DNA of 64,000 bases from Acanthopleura granulata (GCA_016165875.1 JABBOT010000004.1:1550001-1614000); one strand, 5' to 3'; positions 51,601 through 54,452 are shown, counted from the first letter of the stretch. Translations and numbers: made by a program. The notes: generated from the letters alone by a model not told the origin.

Positions 51601-54452
51601 AACTGACAAGTGTAGCTGACAATGAGCGGTCTGTGCATTGTGGTTTGTCAGAACTATCCAGGTGACTGTGTAGCTGACAATGAGCGGTCTGTGCATTGTG
51701 GCTTGTCTGAGCCCTCCAGTTGGATGTGGAAATGTAGCTGTGGTGTTCTGACAAGATGCCTGACAATGTGTGGTTTATACATTGTGGTATGTCAGAACTA
51801 TCCAGGTGACTGTGTAGCTGACAATGAGCGGTCTGTACATTGTGGCTTGTCTGAGCCCTCCAGTTGGCTGTGGAAGTGTAGCTGTGGTGTTCTGACAAGA
51901 TGCCTGACAATGAGTGGTCTATACATTGTGGTATGTCAGAACTATCCAGGTGACTGTGTAGCTGACAATGAGTGGCCTGTACATTGTGATTTGTCTGAGC
52001 CCTCCAGGTAGCTGTGGAAGTGTAGCTGTGGTGTTCTGACAAGATGCCTGACAATGAGTGGTCTATACATTGTGGTATGTCAGAACTATCCAGGTGACTG
52101 TGTAGCTGACAATGAGTGGTCTGTACATTGTGATTTGTCTGAGCCCTCCAGTTGGCTGTGGAAATGTAACTTTGGTGTTCTGACAAGATGCCTGACACTG
52201 TGTGGTCTATACATTGTGGTATGTCAGAACTATCCAGGTGACTGTGTAGCTGACAATGAGTGGTCTGTACATTGTGGCTTGTCTGAGCCCTCCAGTTGGA
52301 TGTGGAAGTGTAGCTGTGGTGTTCTGACAAGATGCCTGACAATGAGTGGTCTATACATTGTGGTATGTCAGAACTATCCAGGTGACTGTGTAGCTGACAA
52401 TGAGTGGCCTGTACATTGTGGCTTGTCTGAGCCCTCCAGGTAGCTGTGGAAGTGTAGCTGTGGTGTTCTGACAAGATGCCTGACAATGAGTGGTCTATAC
52501 ATTGTGGTATGTCAGAACTATCCAGGTGACTGTGTAGCTGACAATGAGTGGTCTGTACATTGTGGCTTGTCTGAGCCCTCCAGTTGTGCTGTGGAAATGT
52601 AGCTGTGGTGTTCTGACAAGATGCCTGAGAATGAGTGGTCTATACATTGTGGTATGTCAGAACTATCCAGGTGACTGTGTAGCTGACAATGAGTGGTCTG
52701 TACATTGTGGCTTGTCTGAGCCCTCCAGTTGGCTGTGGAAATGTAACTGTGGTGTTCTGACAAGATGCCTGAGAATGAGTGGTCTATGCATTGTGGTATG
52801 TCAGAACTATCCAGGTGACTGTGTAGCTGACAATGAGTGGTCTGTGCATTGTGGTTTGTCTGAGCCCTCCAGTTGGCTGTGGAAATGTAACTGTGGTGTT
52901 CTGACAAGATGCCTGACACTGAGTGGTCTGTACATTGTGTTATGTCAGAACTATCCAGGTGACTGTGTAGCTGACAATGAGCGGTCTGTACATTGTGGTT
53001 TGTCTGAGCCCTCCAATTGGCTGTGGAAATGTAACTGTGGTGTTCTGACAAGATGCCTGACAATGAGTGGTCTATGCATTGTGGTATGTCAGAACTATCC
53101 AGGTGACTGTGTAGCTGACAATGAGTGGTCTGTACATTGTGGTTTGTCTGAGCCCTCCAATTGGCTGTGGAAATGTAACTGTGGTGTTCTGACAAGATGC
53201 CTGACAATGAGTGGTCTATGCATTGTGGTATGTCAGAACTATCCAGGTGACTGTGTAGCTGACAATGAGTGGTCTGTACATTGTGATTTGTCTGAGCCCT
53301 CCAGTTGGCTGTGGAAATGTAACTTTGGTGTTCTGACAAGATGCCTGACACTATGTGGTCTATACATTGTGGTATGTCAGAACTATCCAGGTGACTGTGT
53401 AGCTGACAATGAGTGGTCTGTGCATTGTGGTTTGTCTGAGCCCTCCAGTTGGCTGTGGAAATGTAACTTTGGTGTTCTGACAAGATGCCTGAGAATGAGT
53501 GGTCTATACATTGTGGTATGTCAGAACTATCCAGGTGACTGTGTAGCTGACAATGAGTGGTCTGTACATTGTGGCTTGTCTGAGCCCACCAGTTGGCTGT
53601 GGAAATGTAACTGTGGTGTTCTGACAAGATGCCTGACAATGAGTGGTCTGTACATTGTGGCTTGTCTGAGCCCTCCAGTTGGGTGTGGAAATGTAGCTGT
53701 GGTGTTCTGACAAGATGCCTGAGAATGAGTGGTCTATACATTGTGGTATGTCAGAACTATCCAGGTGACTGTGTAGCTGACAATGAGTGGTCTGTACATT
53801 GTGGTTTGTCTGAGCCCTCCAGTTGGCTGTGGAAATGTAACTGTGGTGTTCTGACAAGATGCCTGACAATGAGTGATCTATACATTGTGGTATGTCAGAA
53901 CTATCCAGGTGACTGTGTAGCTGACAATGAGTGGTCTGTACATTGTGGTTTGTCTGAGCCCTCCAGTTGGCTGTGGAAATGTAACTGTGGTGTTCTGACA
54001 AGATGTCTGACAATGAGTGGTCTATACATTGTGGTATGTCAGAACTATCCAGGTGACTGTGTAGCTGACAATGAGTGGTCTGTACATTGTGGCTTGTCTG
54101 AGCCCTCCAGTTGGCTGTGGAAATGTAGCTGTGGTGTTCTGATAAGTTACCTGACACTGAGTGGTTTGTACATTGTGTGGTTTATCTGAATGATCCAGGT
54201 GTACCTGTCATGACTGTGGTGTTCTGACAAGATACCTCACATTAAGTGGTTTGAACAGTGTGTTTGTTTCGAATTCTTGGCTTCAATCTCTTGTGTGTCT
54301 TATTTCTTAGAAGTAAAGAAATATGTAATTTAACATCATGGTCTTATTGTAACAGACTTAAATTTTTTTATTTACAGGAGCAGTTCAGGTTCCTTCACAA
54401 ACTTGTCCTGGCCTATTTAGAAAGTTTTCAAACTTACTCCAACTTCATGTGA
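513..54452 (+). CDS. Receptor-type protein tyrosine phosphatase with EGF-like and F5/8C-like ectodomain (29 exons, 5' partial)
   Basis: This is a spliced gene whose 29 exons I joined by eye at GT-AG sites; phases match at every junction and give 1282 residues plus a TGA stop, counting from the first complete codon in the window. It should be a single-pass membrane receptor that removes phosphate from phosphotyrosine. Order: EGF (1-45), F5/8C/fucolectin-like module (about 45-196), eight EGF-like units (about 197-572), transmembrane helix (about 583-608), Ser/Thr/Pro-rich linker (to about 715), PTP domain D1 (about 716-990) and D2 (about 1030-1275). D1 has W885-P886-D887 and H918-C919 to R925, so it looks active. 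D2 has W-S-D at 1176-1178 and C1212 but K1218 in place of the arginine, so it is probably inactive or regulatory. All ectodomain exons are phase 1-1, which permits exon shuffling and duplication. The signal peptide and further ectodomain exons lie upstream of position 1. Specific ligand and ortholog are unknown. Confidence 0.93.
930..1300. mobile_element. Diverged copy of the 31160-31690 long-TIR MITE family
   Basis: The segment contains the string AGTGAAAGACCACTC, an A/T-rich tract, TTTATGGACCATATTG and a GTGACATGACG-like piece, in the same order as in the arm of the element at 31160-31690. On the far side, sequence near 1250-1285 repeats this in inverted, diverged form. It is an old non-autonomous element with no coding capacity. 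Confidence 0.5.
1583..1851 (+). mobile_element. tRNA-derived SINE, family A, near full length
   Basis: The head resembles a tRNA gene with a box A (TAGCTCAGTTGGTTAGCGC) and a box B-like GAGTTCAAGTC. The body has the family's conserved GGTCTGCCAACAACC and GTTGTGGGTTTGCCC blocks. The tail ends in ACACCAATCAAATAAGTAA. At least a dozen copies or fragments of the family lie in this window, in both orientations. Confidence 0.88.
4887..5123 (+). CDS. Exon 2: F5/8C / F-type lectin-like domain, first half
   Basis: Acceptor TTTCAG (to 4886) and donor GTAAGT (5124) bound 237 nt, phase 1-1. The product starts [12 protein letters not shown], matching the usual start of fucolectin/F5/8C domains (NxALxxPAxQS), and continues with HDANLAVDG. 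In this family such jelly-roll modules bind glycans or lipids; the specific ligand is not evident here. Confidence 0.85.
5124..5498 (+). repeat. Intron 2 with an acceptor-proximal tandem duplication
   Basis: A roughly 90-bp unit occurs twice, about 5313-5398 and 5406-5490, sharing ATATCATGTTGTAT, GCATTCATAG and GTGTACAA.ACCCCTT. The first copy ends in CTTCTTTTCAG at 5390-5391, an acceptor-like sequence about 107 bases before the real acceptor at 5497-5498. Confidence 0.65.
5499..5714 (+). CDS. Exon 3: F5/8C / F-type lectin-like domain, second half
   Basis: Acceptor CTACCAG (to 5498) and donor GTAAGT (5715) bound 216 nt, phase 1-1. The product contains [15 protein letters not shown], a cysteine-bearing middle and ends [12 protein letters not shown], the usual last strand of the lectin/F5/8C fold. 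It joins exon 2 in phase to complete the module. Confidence 0.85.
5854..6135 (-). mobile_element. SINE family A, near full length, antisense
   Basis: Reverse-orientation copy: a TTTATTTATTTATTTGATTG tail, then CAAGAATATTTCACC, CCAGCATTATGGTGGGAG, TGGCAGACCTTTCCACG and a decayed tRNA-like head ending near 6135. It sits in intron 3 (5715-6613); the rest of that intron shows nothing recognisable. Confidence 0.85.
6614..6709 (+). CDS. Exon 4: shortened EGF-like unit
   Basis: Acceptor CCTCACAG (to 6613) and donor GTAAGT (6710) bound only 96 nt, phase 1-1. The product [15 protein letters not shown] followed by three more cysteines has six cysteines and lacks the final C-x-x-G-Y-x-G-x-x-C part seen in its neighbours. 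It may pair with exon 5 or be a degenerate EGF unit. Confidence 0.8.
7198..7885. repeat. Degenerate tandem repeat, units about 140-160 bp
   Basis: About four diverged units share the order TGTTAACATTT, CAAAACGCT, CAGTTTTTGTCCAGTTTC, CATCAAGATACATA and TTTCGATG(A)T. A further copy lies at 9938-10117, so the family is interspersed as well as tandem. It has no coding capacity that I can recognise. Confidence 0.7.
8987..9130 (-). mobile_element. SINE family A fragment, antisense
   Basis: The tail TTTATTTTTTTCATTGG is followed by AAGAATATTTCACTTATATG and CCAGCATTATGGTGGGAAG. The head is missing, and a short internal duplication (GTCCGCAGACC twice) marks the break. Confidence 0.8.
9938..10117. repeat. 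Dispersed copy of the 7198-7885 repeat
   Basis: The segment shares CAACATTTCTGTCAGAATGC, GTTTTTGTCCAGTTTCAAC and TTTCGTAGTATTGATTTTC with the units at 7198-7885. It lies about 90 bases before the acceptor of exon 5. Confidence 0.65.
10210..10347 (+). CDS. Exon 5: EGF-like repeat
   Basis: Acceptor TTTGTCAAG (to 10209) and donor GTAAGT (10348) bound 138 nt, phase 1-1. The product begins [15 protein letters not shown] and ends [10 protein letters not shown], a laminin-EGF-like unit with eight cysteines. The acceptor is AAG rather than CAG. Confidence 0.85.
10430..10528 (+). mobile_element. SINE family A 3' fragment
   Basis: The piece contains GGTTTCCTCCGACCATAATGC, ATATAAGTGAAATATTC and the tail CAATCAAATAAATAAATAAA. 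Only the 3' third is present. The rest of intron 5 (10529-12539) shows no recognisable gene. Confidence 0.8.
12540..12695 (+). CDS. Exon 6: EGF-like repeat
   Basis: Acceptor TCTGTCCAG (to 12539) and donor GTGTGT (12696) bound 156 nt, phase 1-1. The product [17 protein letters not shown] to [10 protein letters not shown] is a laminin-EGF-like unit with eight cysteines. The GTGTGT donor is weaker than the others in this gene. Confidence 0.86.
12781..12925. mobile_element. Short palindromic MITE, copy 1
   Basis: The ends are inverted repeats of about 38 bp: TCTGCAAATAGGTGCCTAAC on the left and its near complement, ending CAATTTGCAGGC, on the right. The whole unit is about 145 bp. A second copy with the same ends lies at 29492-29654. 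It is non-autonomous; its superfamily is not assigned. Confidence 0.75.
14031..14183 (+). CDS. Exon 7: EGF-like repeat
   Basis: Acceptor CTTTCTAG (to 14030) and donor GTGAGG (14184) bound 153 nt, phase 1-1. The product [17 protein letters not shown] to [10 protein letters not shown] has eight cysteines in the laminin-EGF spacing. Confidence 0.86.
14495..14985. repeat. Interspersed repeat with internal units of about 130 bp, copy 1
   Basis: Starting at GGCCAAAATTGGCCAAGGGG, the segment has repeated blocks AAGTTCACCAAACTTACACC, GAGGAAGAACC, CCTTGACC.TTTTCTTCAAGG and TTTAAGTTAAATTTTAT. A second copy lies at 22322-22850 in the same orientation. No coding capacity is visible. Confidence 0.75.
15945..16097 (+). 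CDS. Exon 8: EGF-like repeat (paralogue of exon 9)
   Basis: Acceptor ACTATATAG (to 15944) and donor GTAAGT (16098) bound 153 nt, phase 1-1. The product [17 protein letters not shown] to [13 protein letters not shown] has eight cysteines. It is closely similar at DNA and protein level to exon 9, including the shared start CSPGSY and end CKTG, indicating tandem exon duplication. Confidence 0.88.
16175..16372 (+). mobile_element. SINE family A, decayed copy
   Basis: Blocks CTGCCAGCAACCTATAGG, GGTTGTGGGTTTCCACC, GTTTCCTCCAACCATAATG and ATATAAGTGAAATATTC are in family order. The tRNA-like head is unrecognisable. The rest of intron 8 (to 19236) holds nothing I can name. Confidence 0.75.
16373..19236 (+). 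other. Remainder of intron 8
   Basis: About 2.9 kb of A/T-rich DNA with scattered short open frames and no family motifs. I see no gene, RNA or clear repeat here. Confidence 0.6.
19237..19389 (+). CDS. Exon 9: EGF-like repeat (paralogue of exon 8)
   Basis: Acceptor ACTGTAG (to 19236) and donor GTAAGT (19390) bound 153 nt, phase 1-1. The product [18 protein letters not shown] to [13 protein letters not shown] has eight cysteines and the same length as exon 8. Confidence 0.88.
19860..20620. repeat. 43-bp minisatellite, about 18 copies
   Basis: The unit has the form GCTCTAGCAGACAATCAACC followed by TTGTGTGTGCCATGTATTTT and GAT. The TAGCAG block recurs every 43 bases from 19869 to 20600. It lies in intron 9, ending about 155 bases before exon 10. 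The short open frames across it are by-products of the repeat. Confidence 0.92.
20775..20912 (+). CDS. Exon 10: EGF-like repeat
   Basis: Acceptor CCTACAG (to 20774) and donor GTGAGT (20913) bound 138 nt, phase 1-1. The product [18 protein letters not shown] to [13 protein letters not shown] has eight cysteines. Confidence 0.87.
20913..22321 (+). other. First part of intron 10
   Basis: About 1.4 kb of A/T-rich DNA between exon 10 and the interspersed repeat at 22322. I see no gene or recognisable element. Confidence 0.6.
22322..22850. repeat. Interspersed repeat with internal units of about 130 bp, copy 2
   Basis: Starts CCTTGGCCAATTTTAGCCAA and repeats AAGTTCACCAAA, CACCACACTTA, GAGGAAGAACC, TTTTCTTCAAGGTC and ATTTAAGTTAAATT about three times, as in the copy at 14495-14985. 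Confidence 0.75.
22975..23118 (+). CDS. Exon 11: last EGF-like repeat
   Basis: Acceptor GTTTGCAG (to 22974) and donor GTATAC (23119) bound 144 nt, phase 1-1. The product [15 protein letters not shown] to [10 protein letters not shown] is the membrane-proximal EGF-like unit, with eight cysteines. Confidence 0.87.
23150..23915. mobile_element. Foldback-like element with terminal GGACAAAAAGCCC repeats
   Basis: The left arm (about 23150-23440) is a run of diverged units of the form AGTCAAAATACT..AGGACAAAAAGCCCA. Its inner part, TCTTACATCAAAAACGGACA and onward, matches in inverted form the right arm at about 23845-23915 (GGATGTTTTGTCCC, CTGATGTAAGGGGTGGAC). The internal 400 bp has no coding capacity. 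The plan is like that of the element at 40221-41057. Confidence 0.6.
24072..24158 (-). mobile_element. SINE family A 3' fragment, antisense
   Basis: TTTATTTATTTATTTTATTG, CAAGAATATTTCACTAATG and CCAGCATTATGGTTGGAGG mark the 3' end of the family in reverse orientation, in intron 11. Confidence 0.78.
24323..24428 (+). CDS. Exon 12: transmembrane segment
   Basis: Acceptor TTTCAG (to 24322) and donor GTATGT (24429) bound 106 nt, entering at phase 1 and leaving at phase 2. After a short GGPGNPAG stretch comes an unbroken run of about 25 hydrophobic residues ([20 protein letters not shown] and on), the single transmembrane helix of the receptor. Confidence 0.92.
24429..24905. repeat. Direct duplication at the exon 12 donor, split by a tRNA-derived SINE
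   Basis: About 24429-24560 and 24758-24905 are related: both contain a form of GTAT.CCATCAG, AGATTTTAC.ACAGTTTTCC, GCATTATGTATG.CCATT and GACAACAA..CCTAGTTGA. The first copy starts at the exon 12 donor. Between them lies a reverse tRNA-like segment (24600-24720). Confidence 0.65.
24600..24720 (-). mobile_element. tRNA-derived SINE fragment, a different family
   Basis: On the minus strand the segment reads CTGGTAGCTCAGTCATGTCA, then TTGGTAGAGCAGTGGGGCAA and a box B-like GAGTATGAGTCTCAC. These are tRNA-like promoter blocks, but the arms do not pair as in a functional tRNA, so a SINE head is the better call. Confidence 0.55.
24906..27134 (+). other. Remainder of intron 12
   Basis: The stretch holds a SINE fragment at 26183-26352. 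Near 25680-25800 a short direct duplication (TTTATTTAG.AA.CAT, CACCTCACAAGGTT) occurs twice. I recognise nothing else. Confidence 0.6.
26183..26352 (-). mobile_element. SINE family A, 5'-truncated, antisense
   Basis: TTTATTTACTTATTTGATTG, ATCAAGAATATTTCGCTC, GACGGCGGCCAGCATTATGG and CAGACCTTCCCACGTACC are the family blocks in reverse orientation; the tRNA-like head is missing. Confidence 0.85.
27135..27250 (+). CDS. Exon 13: juxtamembrane segment
   Basis: Acceptor TTGACAG (to 27134) and donor GTAAAC (27251) bound 116 nt, phase 2 to phase 1. The product starts with the stop-transfer RRNKQ right after the membrane helix and continues as a hydrophilic Ser-rich linker. Confidence 0.88.
27300..27757. 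mobile_element. Long-TIR palindromic element next to exon 13
   Basis: The left arm begins AAAAGAACAGACCACA and carries CAAATATGGTCTTCATTA and CAGTGATTAAAACGGA. The right arm is its inverted copy, ending GTGGTCTGTTCTTTT at 27757. The arms pair over roughly 180 bp with an A/T-rich centre. It has no coding capacity. It starts about 50 bases after the exon 13 donor. Confidence 0.75.
27758..27840 (+). mobile_element. tRNA-like SINE head fragment
   Basis: GTGCAGCTGATAGACGG resembles a box A, and GAGTTCAAATCTC is a good box B, followed by GTGGCCCAC. The arms do not form a clear tRNA, so I call a SINE head of uncertain family. Confidence 0.4.
28532..28773 (+). CDS. Exon 14: Ser/Thr/Pro-rich linker and start of PTP domain D1
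   Basis: Acceptor TTTTATCAG (to 28531) and donor GTGAGA (28774) bound 242 nt, phase 1 to phase 0. A low-complexity Thr/Ser/Pro/Ala stretch is followed by [10 protein letters not shown] and then [12 protein letters not shown], the usual N-terminal helix of PTP D1. YYN fits the Y-x-N consensus for Grb2-type SH2 binding, an inference only. Confidence 0.88.
29387..29474 (+). CDS. Exon 15: PTP D1, KxRY motif
   Basis: Acceptor GTTTACAG (to 29386) and donor GTAAGA (29475) bound 88 nt, phase 0 to phase 1. The product [12 protein letters not shown] is the phosphotyrosine-recognition loop, usually N-x-x-K-N-R-Y; here the loop asparagine is Ser. Confidence 0.9.
29492..29654. mobile_element. Short palindromic MITE, copy 2
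   Basis: The left end GCCTGCAAATAGATGCCTGA and the right end, finishing CTATTTGCAGGC, are inverted repeats, as in the copy at 12781-12925. It begins 18 bases after the exon 15 donor. Confidence 0.75.
29763..29839 (+). CDS. Exon 16: PTP D1
   Basis: Acceptor TTGTGCAG (to 29762) and donor GTGAGT (29840) bound 77 nt, phase 1 to phase 0. The product [13 protein letters not shown] and YINACYIH matches the conserved DHSRV.L and YINA motifs of PTP domains. Confidence 0.92.
29985..30140. repeat. Short tandem repeat, about 21-bp unit
   Basis: The block CAAACTTATGTCCAGCTT, with variants, recurs about seven times in intron 16, just before a SINE. It carries no coding signal. Confidence 0.7.
30160..30425 (+). 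mobile_element. SINE family A, near full length, diverged
   Basis: GGTTAGCGCATTAGTGCAG (box A part), GCCTCTCACCAATGCGATC, AGTCTAAGTCCAGCTCATG and GTTTCCTCCCATGATAATGG are in family order, ending in a GATTAATAAAT tail. Confidence 0.82.
30628..30664 (+). CDS. Exon 17: PTP D1 microexon
   Basis: Acceptor TTATTCAG (to 30627) and donor GTTTGT (30665) bound only 37 nt, phase 0 to phase 1, encoding [12 protein letters not shown], the conserved YIA.QGP motif start. Exons of this size at this position are common in receptor PTP genes. Confidence 0.88.
31160..31690. mobile_element. Long-TIR MITE, about 530 bp
   Basis: Arms of about 200 bp pair with each other. The left arm has AGCTTAGGGTGAGTG, TTCACTGAATTTTTTACC and TTTATGGACCATACTGAT; the right arm has their complements ATCAATATGGTCCACAAAAC, CAGTGAAGGTATTTTC and CTCAACCTAAG. 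The centre (31380-31480) is unique. A TGACGTCAC-like motif lies at the inner edge of both arms. Related fragments lie at 930-1300 and 49740-49975. Confidence 0.7.
31779..31929 (+). mobile_element. SINE family A, 5'-truncated
   Basis: CATTGCGATCGTTGTGAGTT, GGCTTCCTCTCCAGTCG, GGAAGGTCTGCCAAC and an AATGAATAAAGAAATAAATA tail mark the family. Confidence 0.8.
32499..32596 (+). CDS. Exon 18: PTP D1
   Basis: Acceptor ATTTTCAG (to 32498) and donor GTAAAG (32597) bound 98 nt, phase 1 to phase 0. The product reads [17 protein letters not shown] and then [12 protein letters not shown], conserved in all receptor PTP first domains. Confidence 0.93.
32610..32815. repeat. About 27-bp tandem repeat derived from the exon 18 donor
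   Basis: About seven units of the form GGATATGAAGG...GTGTCATTATA follow the exon 18 donor. The exon end and donor, GGGTATGAAG|GTAAAGCC and then TCATTAC, have the same layout, so the array looks seeded by the exon-intron junction. The copy at about 32639 keeps TATGAAGGT. Confidence 0.65.
33382..33507 (+). CDS. Exon 19: PTP D1
   Basis: Acceptor TTCTTTCAG (to 33381) and donor GTAAGG (33508) bound 126 nt, phase 0. The product [16 protein letters not shown] is the conserved KC.QYWP motif and is followed by a beta strand region. Confidence 0.93.
33945..34370. repeat. About 23-bp tandem repeat with a decayed copy of the exon 20 acceptor
   Basis: The unit ATTATGACTCCTGAAACTCC, with variants, recurs about every 23 bases. 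Inside it, 34111-34180 is a degenerate copy of the real exon 20 junction at 34358-34432: both share ACATGAAG, AAGCATTTTCTGTTTT and a form of AAATCAAGACT. The decoy acceptor is AAG rather than CAG. Confidence 0.75.
34410..34561 (+). CDS. Exon 20: PTP D1, WPD loop and start of the active site
   Basis: Acceptor GTTTTCAG (to 34409) and donor GTAAAT (34562) bound 152 nt, phase 0 to phase 2. The product has [10 protein letters not shown] with the general acid Asp887, and ends LVHC plus the first two bases of the following Ser codon; the catalytic Cys919 is coded here. Confidence 0.94.
34562..36309 (+). other. Intron 20 (1.7 kb)
   Basis: No repeat family or gene recognised. Short open frames near 35151 and 36004-36472 are not supported; the latter merely runs through the acceptor into exon 21. 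Confidence 0.6.
36310..36445 (+). CDS. Exon 21: PTP D1, P-loop arginine and Q loop
   Basis: Acceptor TGTTGTCAG (to 36309) and donor GTGAGA (36446) bound 136 nt, phase 2 to phase 0. The product completes [12 protein letters not shown] with Arg925 and continues to [13 protein letters not shown], the Q loop. All D1 catalytic residues are present. Confidence 0.95.
36515..36675 (-). mobile_element. SINE family A fragment, antisense
   Basis: GATTTACTTATTTGATTGG, ACACCATACTCAATTATG, CTGCATTATGGTGAGAGG and CCTTCCCACGTACATG are the family blocks, reversed and diverged. Confidence 0.78.
37657..37806 (+). CDS. Exon 22: end of PTP D1 and D1-D2 linker
   Basis: Acceptor CTGTTCAG (to 37656) and donor GTATAA (37807) bound 150 nt, phase 0. 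[14 protein letters not shown] is the final helix of D1; the rest is a linker to D2. Confidence 0.92.
37876..38074 (+). mobile_element. SINE family A, 5'-truncated
   Basis: TCCAGCTCATGCTGGCTTCC, GGTCTGCCAGCAACCTGCGG, GTTTCCTCCCACCATAATGC and a long (AATA)n tail are the best conserved 3' part of the family in this window. Confidence 0.88.
38375..39745. repeat. 44-bp G-rich minisatellite, about 30 copies
   Basis: The unit, read on the + strand, is GGAGTGTATGTGATGTGAGG then GTGTGAATTTGGGTACAAAG plus about four bases. The GAATTTGGG block recurs every 44 bases. Since 44 is not a multiple of three, the minus strand runs open in several frames for up to 400 residues of His/Pro/Ser/Thr repeats, which are artefacts. 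It lies in intron 22. Confidence 0.93.
39897..39996 (+). CDS. Exon 23: start of PTP D2
   Basis: Acceptor ATCCCTCAG (to 39896) and donor GTGCAG (39997) bound 100 nt, phase 0 to phase 1. The product has [17 protein letters not shown], equivalent to the NxxKNR segment of D2, with NRN in place of NRY. Confidence 0.85.
40221..41057. mobile_element. Foldback-like element with long inverted arms and tandem TTTTCCCC termini
   Basis: The left arm (40221-40525) and right arm (40853-41057) are inverted copies: AACCTTTTTCCCCACTGGCC against GGCCAGTGGGGAAAAAGGTT, then ATCAAATAGAAAAACATG, GCTAT.TGATTTGA and GTTTTGTAATCCAACA on each side. The left arm carries extra copies of the terminal CCCTTTTCCCCA unit. 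The roughly 330-bp centre has no coding capacity. No target-site duplication is clear. It lies in intron 23. Confidence 0.8.
41125..41360 (+). mobile_element. SINE family A, near full length
   Basis: GCCTCTCACCAATGCGGCCG, GTTCGAGCCCAGTTCAGG, GGCTTCCTCTCCAGTTGC and CACCAATCAAATAAATAAA are in family order. Its B box GTTCGAGCCC is well kept. Confidence 0.87.
41501..41574 (+). CDS. Exon 24: PTP D2
   Basis: Acceptor GTGTTACAG (to 41500) and donor GTGAGT (41575) bound 74 nt, phase 1 to phase 0. The product [12 protein letters not shown] is the D2 form of the YINA motif. Confidence 0.92.
41610..41945 (+). mobile_element. SINE family B, copy 1
   Basis: The head CTGGTGCTCAGAGCATCCGC looks like a box A and CTGCGATCAATCC a diverged box B. 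Shared blocks with the copy at 61575-61868 are GGTCATACCAAAG, ACAGG.C.GGT, GTCAGT.TAATGTGATG, TGTTCCA.TGGCGACA and GCCACAAGAAGACA. The family is distinct from family A. Confidence 0.75.
42050..42240. repeat. About 75-bp tandem repeat, 2-3 copies
   Basis: A block of the form CTCTGGT.AAGG.TTTCTGT..A followed by TCCCATGTACTGGGGTAGC and ATGGTAAA recurs in intron 24 just before exon 25. Confidence 0.6.
42261..42401 (+). CDS. Exon 25: PTP D2
   Basis: Acceptor TGTGCTTAG (to 42260) and donor GTAAGT (42402) bound 141 nt, phase 0. The product has [20 protein letters not shown] and VSSIVML, conserved in D2 domains (Q.PL..T..DFW). Confidence 0.94.
42402..44477 (+). other. Intron 25 (2.1 kb)
   Basis: I see no gene or clear repeat family. 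A stretch near 43040-43110 with repeated TCCTATATTT resembles one at 47690-47765. Confidence 0.6.
44478..44600 (+). CDS. Exon 26: PTP D2
   Basis: Acceptor GTTGAACAG (to 44477) and donor GTGCTA (44601) bound 123 nt, phase 0. The product starts LAMKYWPES, equivalent to the C.QYWP motif, with Met in place of the cysteine region. Confidence 0.92.
45091..45245 (+). CDS. Exon 27: PTP D2, altered WPD loop and active-site Cys
   Basis: Acceptor TTATTACAG (to 45090) and donor GTGAGT (45246) bound 155 nt, phase 0 to phase 2. The product has FWSDGML in place of the WPD loop and ends RPIIVHCL with the active-site Cys1212. The 3' end of this exon, with its donor, matches the 62-bp repeat that follows. Confidence 0.94.
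45246..47640. repeat. 62-bp minisatellite seeded by the exon 27 donor, main array (about 38 copies)
   Basis: Each unit has the order GTATAACCTGTATGGTAATC, CTAGACTGTTAGAACAGG, CCTGTCCTAGTCCACTGTCT and GTGAG. The last two blocks match the exon 27 end CGGCCTATCATAGTCCACTG, TCT|GTGAGTATAAC almost base for base. Many units keep CTGTCT|GTGAGT or GTGAGC, so they carry possible decoy 5' splice sites. Some units are shortened. Confidence 0.93.
47641..48902 (+). other. Unique segment inside intron 27 between two arrays
   Basis: About 1.26 kb with T-rich sequence (47668-47765), and no repeats of the 62-bp family. I recognise no gene; it may be an insertion that split one array. Confidence 0.55.
48903..49700. 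repeat. 62-bp minisatellite, second array (about 13 copies)
   Basis: The same unit as at 45246-47640 but a more uniform subfamily: CCTGTATGGTAATCCTAGAC recurs every 62 bases (49021, 49083 and so on), with CACTGCCAGCAGGTATAACC in place of the CACTGTCTGTGAGTATAACC junction. Most of these units have lost the GTGAGT donor. Confidence 0.92.
49740..49975. mobile_element. Half copy of the 31160-31690 long-TIR MITE family
   Basis: GTTATCAATATTGTTCATAA, CAGTGAAGATGTTTTCAGAT, ACTGACCATAACTTCATTTT and GTGGTCTTTCACTT follow the order of the right arm of the element at 31160-31690. The partner arm is missing. Confidence 0.6.
50475..50610 (+). CDS. Exon 28: PTP D2, degenerate P-loop
   Basis: Acceptor GAACACAG (to 50474) and donor GTACAG (50611) bound 136 nt, phase 2 to phase 0. 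The product completes [13 protein letters not shown]: the cysteine stays, the P-loop arginine is Lys1218, and the usual SAG is LDG. Such D2 domains in receptor PTPs usually have little activity. Confidence 0.94.
50860..51600. repeat. Degenerate GTGTGACAGGTGTGGTGTAA repeat
   Basis: Short units of about 12-22 bases made of GTGATGT, GACAGGTG and GGTGTAACA, in variable order, fill this part of intron 28. They run into the 144-bp array. Confidence 0.75.
51600..54190. repeat. 144-bp minisatellite, about 17 copies, open on both strands
   Basis: The unit has GAGTGGTCTATACATTGTGG, TATGTCAGAACTATCCAGG, TGACTGTGTAGCTGACAATG, GTCTGAGCCCTCCAGTTGGC and GTTCTGACAAGATGCCTGAC. At 144 bp (48 codons) it keeps its frame, so + strand (up to 388) and - strand (up to 407) open frames arise. 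Both lie inside intron 28, so I treat them as non-coding. A GAGTGGCCTGTAC block also occurs at the start of exon 28. Confidence 0.9.
54378..54452 (+). CDS. Exon 29: last coding exon
   Basis: Acceptor TATTTACAG (to 54377) opens 75 nt ending in TGA at 54450-54452. [17 protein letters not shown] is the final helix of PTP D2 (usual form: QYRFCHxVVLEYL.SF), followed by a short tail. Confidence 0.93.
   Translation, partial: EQFRFLHKLVLAYLESFQTYSNFM

Noticed and set aside
51413..54189. Open frames of 129-407 residues on both strands
   Set aside because: They follow from a 144-bp tandem repeat with few stops. Coding on both strands of the same repeat is implausible, and the array lies within the last intron of the receptor gene.
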